Below are positions 1 through 12,000 of a stretch of DNA of 64,000 bases, piece by piece. Position 1 is the first letter of the stretch. The number at the start of each line of letters is the position of its first letter. The notes below the pieces were generated by a model, which was given only the letters and a program-made list of their open reading frames with translations, was not told the DNA's origin and made no database searches. Position numbers and translations under genes: made by a program. The DNA is from Oceanicola sp. (GTDB lineage: Bacteria; Pseudomonadota; Alphaproteobacteria; Rhodobacterales; Rhodobacteraceae): positions 16,150 to 80,149 of the forward strand of contig JAKVBK010000009.1 in NCBI GenBank assembly GCA_022447275.1, written 5' to 3'.

Positions 1-3000
1 CCGGCCAAGTCGATGAATACAACGCCGAGGGCAACAATGTGGCCGTCCATGCCTTGCGCGTTGAACCAGCCCCAAAACCCGATGTGGTCGCACAGATTAC
101 GGCTCCGGCGCGCATGGTGGCTGGTGAGTATACAGAAATCACTGTGACCCTGGTCAATCAGGGCGGGCCAATGCCTCCTGAACAAAGCAGTTGGGTCACT
201 CGGTTGCGACTGTCGCGCGATGATCTGATTACCGCGAACGACCCAATTGTTGGCCAAGTCTACGGGCTGTCGAACATGGATACGGGCGACAGTTCGGAAC
301 ATACTGTGCGCTTGCGTGTACCCCCGGGGCTTGAGCCTGGACCATGGCGCCTGATCGCCCAAGTGGATCGGCCCGATATCGGGGCGCCTGATGGGTTCGT
401 GCTGGAAGGGCCAGCAGGCGAGGCCAACAATATTACCCGTGTGGCCGTGCAGATTGACGCGCCGCCTCCTGCGAACTTGGTGCCTGTCGGTGTCACATTG
501 CCAGCGGGACTTATTGCCGGTGATGAAATTGATATCGCGTGGGAAATTTTCAATGCAGGGGATAATGCAACGGGCCCGGCCTGGTCTGATGCCATTTATC
601 TCAGCCGTGACGGCGCCTATGACGCGGATGATATACTTCTGGTGCGCGCTGAAAACGAAGGGGCCTTGGGCGCGGGCCAAAATCTGCAGCGCAGCACCAA
701 GGTCCGTGTGCCAATGCTGGCGGAGGGCGAATGGCGTGTGATCCTGCGCACTGATTTGCTGGGTGAGATCGACGAAGGCGCCGGTGAGGCTGGCAACACC
801 GTCGTCACCACGCGGGTTGTCACGGTAACCGTACCACGTATTGGACTGAACGAGCCAATTGCGTTTGATCTCGCGCCAGGGGTGGAGCGGCTGATCAAGG
901 TGGAAGTGCCGTTTGGCCAGACTTTGCAGGCCATGGTGGCGGGGCTTGACGGCCCTCTTGGAGGGCCTGTGGCAGATTTAATGGTGGGCTATCAGGGCCC
1001 GCCGGACCGATCTGACCCGCTGGCAGCAGATCTGTCGCGCGGTGCCGAACGCGCTACGGCTGTGGTAGCCGGTACGAGCCCGGGCGATCATTATATCTTG
1101 GTGCGTGGGGTTGCTGGTGGCGCCAGCACAGTGCAACTCGAGGCGCGACTGCTGCCGCTCTCGATCGACACTGTCACAGTAGACCGCCTTGGCGCCGGGG
1201 CATGGGTCACGACAGAAATCAATGGGGCGCAGTTCGCTCAAGGCGCGACGGTGCGCCTCTCCCGTCCGGGCTTTGAGGCCTATGAACCGCAGGCTTGGTC
1301 TGTCGTCGACAGCTCTCGCATAATCGCCAGCTTCGATCTGACCGGTGCAACCCGTGGGCTTTATGATGTATCGGTGACCAACCCAGATGGGACGATTGCC
1401 GTCCTGCCCTATCGCGTAATGGTCGACCCCCCGAGAGCGGCGGAAGTTGAGGTGGCTCTGGATGCAGAGCGGGTGATGCCGTTCTGGGACAGTGTGCATC
1501 CGATCGGAGTTGCCCTGCGCAACGCGTCAAACCTGGATGCGGAATATGTGTTCTTCCGCACGTTCATCCCTGAAATGGGGCAGAACGTTCTCGTGCTTGA
1601 TGATGTTCGGAACAGCTTCGCCCGTTACGGGGATGCAATCATGGCGCAGGGCGCAGCGCTGTCCGGTGATGGCCCGTTTGAGGTGCTGAACCCGAGCAGC
1701 GAAATCCGCGGCCGCCATGTGTCGAGTGGCTATGCCTTCGGGCTGGCGCCAGGGCAGCAGGCACGTGCGGATATGGCCTTGCATGTTTATCCGGGCGTAG
1801 AGGACCCAACCTTTGAAGAGGTTCTGGCCATGCCGTTTGACACGGTTGTGGCTGTTGCGGCCACACCTATGACGCGTGCTGAGTTCGAAGCCCAGCAGCG
1901 GGCCTTGGCTGAGGCCCTGCGGCAGGCCCTTCTGGCAGACCCAGCCGCATCACCAGAGCTTTTTGCGGTCGCCGCCGATGGCGAGCTTTGGAGTGATCTC
2001 TACATAGGCGCATTGGAAGATGCCGGTGTGTTGCGGCTGCAGGATGGGGTGCCGCCGGTGCGCGAACAGCCCCTCGTTGCAAGCATGCTCTCGACCTTGG
2101 CCCAAGGCGCATTGGCTGGCCCACTGGGTGGACAGGCCACGGGTGCCGGCGGTGCGCGTGGGCTGTTTGAGGCGCTAACCGCCCTGTACGCAGGCGATGC
2201 GGGGGTGCAGGCAGCGCTGTTGGGTCAGGGGCCCATCCAGCTTGATGTCCACGACGGCACCCCCTTCGTAGCTGTCCAAGATGCCGAGGCCTTCGACATG
2301 GGGCTCGAAGGCGCAACAGCTTCGCGACAGACGCGCTTGTTTATGGTGCCCTCTGGCGATCTGCAGCCTCAGGATATCTCAGTGGGCGCGGAGCCCGAGG
2401 AAATTATCAGCGCGCTGGGCCCGGATGCCATTGGCGGCCAAGGGCAGATGGCACTGGACCTGCGCCAATACCTGATTGATCAGGGCCGGTCCACGGGTGG
2501 GGCTACGCTGGTGGGGCCCGACACTTCTGACACTGACGGCTGGCTCCCCCATGATACCGATCTGCCTTTCACCTTGGGGGCTGTCGCTGACGAAAGTGCC
2601 GGCGCGGTCCGCTCCTTGCGGGCAAGCGTCCCGCTGGATCCGGACCTTGATCCCGAAAGCTTTACGCTGGCGGACATGCGGCTGGGTTCGATTGGAATCG
2701 ACGTGCCTCAGGGCAAGCGCCTGTTTCAAACCGAGATTGACCTGCGCACCTCACGTGGCTTCATCTTGCGGGTGTCTGCAGGGATAGACCTGCTGTCCTC
2801 CACCCCCACAGCGACTTGGCTGATTGAGGCGATCGACCCACTGAGCGGTGTGACGCTGCCGGCGGGCGAACAGGGCTTGTTGCTTCCAGGGCAGACGGCT
2901 GAATTGGGCTGGTTCGCCCGTTCTGCGACGGGGTTGGTGTCAGGCAATGGCGTGAGCGCCGAAGCCGTGGTGTTGATGGATGACCGCGCCCCAGAAAGAG

Positions 3001-6000
3001 CCGCAAATGCACCCGCGCGGCTGGATTTGCGTGCCCCGACAACGCGTTTGCAGCAGCAGGATCTGGGCGGAGGCCGGATTGCACTTGATTGGGCCGCCGC
3101 AGACGATGTCGGGGTGCAACATGTGACCCTCTATGCTCAGGAGCCGGACGGGCCATGGCGCATTCTTGTGCGCCGGGCCGAGGGAGCTGCAAGCGGCTAT
3201 GTTGCTGAAAACGTTGTTCCGGGAACGCGCTTCTTGGCACTTGCCACTGATATTGCAGGCAATATTGAACGCCCTGCTCTGGCCGAGGCACTGCCTGCGG
3301 ACGGGCCGCGCGTTGATCTGGGCGCCCCGCCCGAGACGGCCCGCACGCCGGCCGATCCCCCCTTGGCGCAGCCTGGGCCTGCGCCTACGAACCCGCTCTT
3401 CCTGGCAGCACAGATCGACCAGCTTACGCCATATGTGGCGGATGTTGCGCCGGCCAGCTTCTCCGCATTGAACACCCCCTTCGCTGGCGAGGCCTTCGCA
3501 GCATCCATTCCCACCTCTGAGGGCAGTATCGGCGCGCTCGATGTGTTGGAGCTATCTGATGGCCGTGTCTGGGTCACGGGCGGGGTGGCCCGCGCCAGTA
3601 TCTGGGAGTTGGATCTGGAGAATGACGGAGCGCCCGTCGGCGAACCGATCCAGACCGCGGATTTGCCGCTCTATGATCTGGCCGAGGGGCTGGACGGCCG
3701 TGTCTGGGCCGCCACGGGCGGCGGCCCGCTGCTTGAACTTGATCGGTTGACTGGTGAGGTCATTGCGCGCCACGGCGACAGCGTTGGCACGGCTGTCGCT
3801 GTGTCACCTCTGGATGGAACTCTTGTCGTCGCCGGTGTCGCCGGTGCAGCCGTATTCGACCCGGTAACCGAGGCGTTTACGCCGCTGGGGCGCGATCTGG
3901 ATTTGCGTTTGGGCGCGCTGGCGTTTGACGACAGCGGCACGCTTTGGGGTGTTTCTTGGCCGGGTCGTGATCGCGTGGTGCGGATGACTGAGACGGGTCG
4001 TGTCGAAACGGTACATATCTCCCCCCATCCGATTGACAGCTTGGCATTCGGTCAAACCGGCACCGCGCTGCAAAACCTGCTGTTCGTCACCTCAGTCGCA
4101 GCAGAGGATACCCCCTCGGGTACGAGCGCTGGCACGGGCGGTGTGCTGACATTGATTGACCCCAGTTCCCTGCAGGCGGTCGAAATCGCCGATGGAGGTT
4201 TGCGAGGCGAAGGCGTGACGACAACCTCAGATGGGCGCGTGCTGGTCGCCCAGGGCAGTGTTGTGGACGCCATCCTTCCGGTTTTTGCACCCGAAGTTGA
4301 GGCTAGTAATCCGGCGCCTGGCGATCTGCGCGTGGCGCCGCTGCCGTTGCTTGAGATCACCTTTGATCAACGGATGCTCGATGCAGAACCCGGCGTTCCA
4401 GGCTCTGTCCGAGACCCGGCCAACTATGCGTTGCGCGGCTCGGATGGCACGATTGAGACACCTGAATTTGTGGCTTACTCTGAAAGCACCCGTACCGCGC
4501 ATTTGGGCTTTGGCGCGTTGCCCGGTGACACATGGACCATGGTGGTGGACGGCGCCGCCAATATCTATGGCGTGCCACTCAACGATCCCTATGAGGTGCC
4601 CTTTACGCTGATTACAAACCTGAGCGATGTGATCGAATTGGATCTCTCGGCCACGCGGTTTGATCGCAGCACCGGCGATGTCAGCTTTGACGTGGCGCTG
4701 ACGAACACATTGGATAGGCCAGTTCGGCTGCCGCTGCTGTTGACACTTGATACGGATGGCGGTCTGGGCGTGCCTCCAGAGGATGCACAGGCGATTGGTG
4801 AAGGTGCCTGGACCCTGGATCTCTCGGCGCTGCTGCCGGATGACGGTGTATTGCAGCCGGGTGAAACGACGACCGGTCGAACGGTGCAGCTGGATGCTTC
4901 TGGTCGTTCGCGCCCAGACGTCCTGTTTGGCAGCGCTGGCAATACAGGGCCCAATGCTGCGCCTGAGTTTGGTGATCTTCCAAACCTGCCGGAGCTTGAG
5001 ATTGGGACCCCCTGGACCTTTGACCTCACGGCGACGGACCCTGACGGGGATCCGGTGCTGTTCGGGTTGCTGGACGGGCCACAGGGTATGGCGCTGGATG
5101 CGGTGACCGGGACGCTTTCCTGGACGCCAAATGCAGACGTTCTCGAGCGCTCTACCGTCACCGTGCAGGCTTTTGACACTTTGGGCGCTGCGCGGATCGT
5201 GCGGTTTGATTTGGATGTGATTGGCGGCAATAGCGCGCCACGCTTTGTCAATATGCCCTCAGAGCTTGTGGGGGAAGCAGGCCAGACCTTGCAATTGCGG
5301 GTGAATGTCTCTGACCCCGATGGCGATCCGCTGGCCGTCTTTGCCGATGGTTTGCCGCCGGGCGCTCGGTTCGATCCGATAACCCGCACCCTGACATGGA
5401 TGCCAGAAACTGGTCAGGAGGGTCTGTGGCCTGATTTGCGCTTGATCGCCGATGATGGCACCTCGCAATCGGTGGCATTCGTGCCAATCCTTATAGATGC
5501 AGGCGCCGATCCGCTGGTGTTGCGCGGACCATCCGAGGCGAGCGTCGCCGAAGGGGGGCGCATTGTGATCCGCTTTGAAGGAGAAGGCGGTGGCGCAGGG
5601 CGCGCGCTGCGCTTTGAGGCGGACCGTTCAAGCCTGCCGCCAGGCGCGGTTCTGAACCCTGAAACCGGTGCTTTGTCTTGGACACCAGGCTACGATCAGG
5701 CCGGGGAATGGGACGCAACAATCGCGTTGACTGACGGCGAAGCCCGCATCGAACGGTCGGTGCAGATTACTGTGGCACCAGCCAATGCTGCGCCTGTGTT
5801 CTTTGGCATGGATGCTTGGCAGGTTTACGAGGGCCGCGAGTTAACGCTTTCGCTTTTCCCCTACGATCCCGACTCCCCCTATGCGCGCCCACCTGTCCGT
5901 TTGCCCGATGGCTCACTGGACTTCGCAGACGTTCCATTGAGCACTACCACACGGGTTGTCTCCGGGTTGCCGGCAGGGGCCAGCTTTGATCCGGACACGA

Positions 6001-9000
6001 CGGAGTTCACTTGGACGCCAGGCCCAGATGATGCGGGTGTCTATGAGATCGTGCTCGAAACTACCGATGACGGCGGCGGTGTACCCGATGGCGTGCCGAT
6101 CACCGTGCGCGATACGTTGAGCCTGCGGGTGCTACCTGCCAACATCCTGCCTGAGATTGATTTTATCGACCCTGTAACCGTGGCCTCTGGGGAAACGCGC
6201 GTGCTGACATTGCGCGCAACGGATGGCGATGGTGATATCCCACGCTTGCAACTGGAAACGGATGCACCGCAGACCGCGCTGCCAGGCTTTGTGCAGTTTA
6301 TCGACAATGGCGATGGCTCGGGCACGGTCACGATTGCGCCCGGGGCCGGGGATCGCGGTCTTTACAGTCTGCGTGTTACGGCCACTGATGGCGATGGCGC
6401 TGACACCACATTTGGCTTCACGCTTGAGGCCACCTCATCGAATGAGGCGCCGGTATTGGGCCCGCTGTATGATGCGGTTGCCGTTGCCGGGGAAGCGCAA
6501 ACTCTGCTTCTGCCGCTCTCTGATCTGGATGGCGAAACGCTGGATGTGCAAGTGTCAGGCTTGCCAGGGCTGATCGACATGATGCCATCGGATACCACAG
6601 GTCTCTGGGCGCTGAGCTTTAACCCTGATCCGGGTGCGCTTGGCACCCATCAAGTGCAGATTTCCGTGACAGATCAAGGGGGCGCAGATGGTGCGCCCGT
6701 CACCGTGTCCGATGCCTTCACCTTGACGGTGCGCACGGCAAACACGGCGCCGCGTCTTGATGCGGTGGGCGATCGAACCGTGCCGCCCGGTGGCCAGTTG
6801 CTTGTGCAACTTGTCGGCCGCGATCTCGATGGCGACTCTCTGCATTACAGCGCACGTGGCCTGCCTGCAGGGGCAACGCTGGACCCCCAGACAGGCGTTC
6901 TGGAATGGACGCCAAGGCCCGGTCAACTTGGGCGTGAGGGCATTGTTCTAAGTGTGACCGACGGTCATGAGACGGCAACCGAAACCATTGCGCTGCGTGT
7001 TGACTTGCCAGAGCGGCCGCCGGTCTTTGATCCTGTTGCGCCGCAACTGGTGCGGGAGGGAGATGAACTGATCATAGCGGTTGGTGCGCGCGACCCTGAA
7101 CAGGGCGATGTGTTCCTCAGCCTTGCGCAGGGCCCGGCTGACATGGTGTTTGATCCGGTGCTCGGTGTTGCGCGTTGGCGCCCCTCCTACGGGGATGCGG
7201 GCAACTACCAGATCAGCATTCTGGCGCTTGATGGAGCAGGGCAAAGCGCCGAGCAAACGATCGAGATTAACGTTGTCAATGTGAACCGCGCCCCAGAACT
7301 GACCTTGGCTGATGCCGGGTTTGCAGTGGGCGTGCCAAAGCAGGTTCAGGCAAACGCTAGCGATGCAGATGGCGATCACCTTACTTACCGCCTGATCAAT
7401 GCCCCTGAGGGTGTAACCGTGGATGATGAAGGTAGACTCAGCTGGACACCGCAGCCCGGACAGTCTGGTGATCACCTGATCGTTCTGGAGGCGACTGATG
7501 GCGTCGACCCAAGACGTGTCGTGGCGCTTTGGTCCGTGCGGGATCTGCCCGTGGCCCCCAGCATTCGTGTCGAGACAACGCCTGATTTCCCGGCAGTGCC
7601 CGGTCAGCCGGTGCTGATCCGTCCGGTCATCGATGCCGCAGCCCCTGTTGTGCGGCTGGCTGTCACCGCCGACGGGCAGGATTTACCGCGTGATCAGGCC
7701 GGCCGCTTCATTCTGGTGCCGGACATGCCGGGCCGGGTGACAATCGAGGTGACGGTCGAGGATGCTGATGGCGCTACGGCCACGCAGACACATACGCTGA
7801 AAGTACGTGACCCCGATGACGTGGACGCGCCGCTTCTCGATCTGCTGGAGCTTCCCAATGGCCCTCTCGATAGCCCCGTGGATATTGCAGGAGCCGTTTC
7901 AGACAGCAATCTGGACACTTGGAGTGTGGCGCTCATCGACCGCAGCGGCGTGCGCCCGGCGCTGACCCTCGCAGAGGGCGACGCGGGGATCACCGGTGTG
8001 CTGGCGCAGCTTGATCCAGCCAAAATGCCGGATGGCTGGTATGTGCTGCGCGTGGTTGCGGCTGATATGGGCGGACGCCGCACTGTGCGTGACACCCTCA
8101 TTGAGATTGCGCAGCCCAACAAGACAGCGCGCTTGCTGCATGACACAACGGATGCATCCTTGTCGTTGGGCGGCGTGGCACTGGATCTTGTCCGCCGATT
8201 TGACAGTTTTGCCGCCGGTGCTGTGCCGCGGGGCCACTTAGCAGAGGGTTGGCATTTTGCCACGCTCGACATGCGTGTCGAGAGCGAGCGCGGCCTGAGC
8301 GATGTGTCTGGTCTGGGCCTTGAAACCGCCCTGCGCAGCGGTGAGCGCGCATTGGTTTCTCTGCCAGATGGGACGAAAGCGGGCTTCACTTTCGCGCCTG
8401 TATCCGTTCAGGAAAATGGCCGCAGCTTTGCCCGCCCTGCCTGGGTTCCCGATGATCCAGATGCAGGCTGGCAGCTTGAGACGGGACAGGCGGAACTGAT
8501 CCGTGTGGGCGGACGGTGGTATACCGTTTCCGCCGCAGCCCCCTACAATCCTGGCGCTTCGGGCGGTGTCGGCGATGATTACCGGGTAACGGGTCCGGAC
8601 GGCCGTGTCTACGCGCTGGATGCCGAACGGGGTCTGACACGGATCACCACCGCCGATGGTGGCCTGGTGCATGTCTCCGATGCCGGATTGATCGGTCGCG
8701 ATGGGAACGCATTGCGCTTTGAACGCGATAGTGCCGGCCGCGTCACACGCATCGTGGGCGAGGGGATCGACATGTCCTATCGCACCGATGACGAAGGGCG
8801 CTTGCAACTCGTGCGCAACCTTCTGACCGGCGCTGCGGAACGCATGGGCCATACAAGCTCAGGCGAGTTGCGGCTGGCTACGAATGATGCAGGGGGCAGC
8901 GCCTGGGCGGGCGATACGGAAATGTCCTTTGGCGCGGACCTTGCAACATTGACAAGCTGGGGGGACGCCTCCGACAGCATTAACTTTGGCCCGGATGGGC

Positions 9001-12000
9001 ACGTGGTGCATTCCTTGGTTGTTCGGGCTTCTGAGCTGGCTTCAACCGCCTCTGGGCGGGTGCATATCCAAGTCACTCTCGCTGGCGGCGCCACCGGGGC
9101 AACCCTAGACGGCGTTGATCCGATAGGTGTTTCTGACGATGGCTCGGTGTTGGTTTTCGCTGTTGACCGTCCGGGCCTGCTTGCCCTGGAGGTGACGGGC
9201 ACGGGGGCCCACCAAGTGCGCTTGCAGGCGGTGGGTGATCTCGATCTTGATGGTGATGTGGATGCTGATGACACCAGCGCCTTTGGCGCGGGCACGGACG
9301 TCGATGGTGATGGCGATGTGGATACCGCCGATCGGGCGCTTTTCAATGCCAACTTTGGCTTGCAACCAAACCGGCCACCGCAGCCCGTGGGCGAAATCCC
9401 ACCTTTCCTGACCCATGTGGACGTTCCGATTGAGATTGATCTGGCGTCGCTGCTTGCCGATGCAGAAGGGGATGACGCTCGATATGTGGTGCTCGGAGCT
9501 GTCAATGGCACCGGCTGGATTCGGGGTGAGACGGGTGTATTCCTGCCGCAGACTGGTGTGTCAGGTGATGCCGAGCTGATCATACAGGCAGATGATGGCT
9601 GGACTCTGTCCGACCCGATCCACATTCCCATCACAATATCTGACGCACCCCTTCTGGCATTGGATTTTGTGGGCCGTGCTCAGGTTATGGCGACAGCCGG
9701 CATCGATGTGCCTTTGCAATTGATTGCTGACTTTGCAGACGCCGAGGATGTGGACGTTCCGCTTTGGTGGGCTGGGGTTCAAAGCTCTGATCCGGATGTT
9801 ATCCAGATTTCCCCGGATGGCAGCCTGATTGGCTTGGCGCGTGGACATGTCGTGATCTCAGCCGGTCGAGGCGATATCGCAGCGGCGACCATCGCAGGGG
9901 TGGCCAAGGCCGACACGCTGGACGAGGCGTTGACCCTTGCTGGTGGTATCGACGCCTACCCCGATGCCGTCACTGTTTTGCAGGCGTCTCAGTCCCGCCA
10001 GATTGTGACGAGTTTGGGCAGCCTTGGCGAACATTTCCGAGGCCAAGCGGCACAGGGCACCCGTTATGTGGTGGCTGATGCGCGCATCGTGTCTGTAACC
10101 GAGGATGGGCTGATCACCGCCTTGCAGCCTGGCGAGACCACAGTCACCGTCCTGCATGGCTTTGGCGAGGAGACGATCACCGTCAAGGTGCTGGGGGCGG
10201 TTGGTGGCGCAAGCGCCGAAGTCGGTGCCGAGGGTGCCATTTTGCAGTCCGCCTCGGGAACGCGCCTGTCTGTAGCGCCGGGCTCACTGCCTGACGGCAC
10301 GGCTGTTTCGCTCGTTGATATTGCCTTTGAGGATCTGGATGCCAAGCTCGAAGGGTTGGGTCTGGGTGGGGATGCCAACTGGGGATTTCTTGGCGCTGTC
10401 GATGTGCAGATGAGCGTGCCAAGCACTGAAACGGATACCCCGATGCAACTTGCGGTGCCCACGAATGGCGCGGCCCAGCCTGGCGAAACGGTCGCGTTTT
10501 TCCAGCGTATTGAAATGCCGACAGGGCCTGACGATGCAATGGAATGGCACTGGGCCCTATTTGACACGGGCACCGTGGGCGATGATGGGCTGGCACGGAC
10601 AGCCTCGCCACCCTTCCCGGGCCTGACAGACCGGGGACAGGTGCTGGCAGCCCGTGTGGGCTTCCCGTCAAAAGTCGTCAAAGTGGACTATGTCTCAGAT
10701 GCGTTGATCCAAGCGGCCCTTTACGCCGGCGCGCTGATTTCTGATCTTACAGGCGGCTTGGTCGACCTGTCCGCCTATATGGCGTCGATGGCTGTTACCG
10801 TCAGCGGGGCCATTTCTTTGAATTACATCGTCCCGGATGGGGACTATAGGCAGGCCCGCTTGGAGGCATTCAAGAAAACCGCGGATGGTACCGTTGAGCG
10901 GCTCGAATATGAGCTTGAACTAGATCCTGAACTGACTTTCGAAGATATCGATCTTGTGCCGACAGGGGAGGCACCGCCTCCCTCAATCCAGCCGGGCAGT
11001 GTTTCGGCTGCCTTTGCCGGTGTTGTGGACCGCCCCGTCATAACCCAAAGCGAGATCGTGGAGGTGTTTGAGGATGCCACGCAGGTCAAACTCAGTGGGT
11101 TCCTCTTCATGGACGACGCGCTGAGCTATGACCTCTACGAGGAACTCGATGCCGAGGACATCCGCAATTCGCGTATTCGTCTGAATTTCAACGGACAAAA
11201 TTTCTACATTCACGGCAATGAATTCGTGGACATTGCGCTCAGGTCCTCCGGCACCACAGGTGAATATGTGCAAGACATCATATTCGACGTGCCGCAATAC
11301 GTCTTGCTCGGCGCGACGGAGATCTTTGTCGAACGCCCAATTGTACCCCGCTACACGGGTCCCGAGCCCTGGGATGAAGACGCAGAATTCGTCACCTCGC
11401 AGCCGATCCGCTTCAACAATGAACAGCAATTGCTCTACGTGACCTCGCGTACTTTCGGTGATCCCACTGGCTTACCGGATCGTGGTTATCTGGAAGTGAT
11501 ACGCCCTGCTCCATTGGGTTCAAATGCGGCTGATGAGTTGATCCGTCGGGTGCCCTTGCCCCGGGATTACCTCGATGTGGGCGTGGAAATGGTGGCCAGC
11601 CCTAACGGTGCGGCGATCTTCGTGGCGACTTTGGGGGCCGTGGAGGTCTTCGACACGATTTCGCAACGGTTTGTCGATTTTTCAGCTGCGGATCCGGCCA
11701 ACCTTTTTGTAGCAAAAGAACTGAGGGGCATACCAATCCCCGAAGGCCCCATTACTGATATGGCCATGTCCGAGGATGGTCTCAGACTATTTGTCTCGGC
11801 GAAGGCTTCAATCTACGAGATTGATCTGAGCCAGGGTGCTGAAGACTTTATGACTGCGCGCAAGCTACTGACGCTTGACGTGGAAGTTTGGGACCAGACC
11901 GGCGCAATTGATCGCGCGGGTGAAAACTCGGCGCATAACATCATCCATGCGATTGAACTGTCCAAAGATGGGCGACGCCTCTATGCACTGACGCCATACG

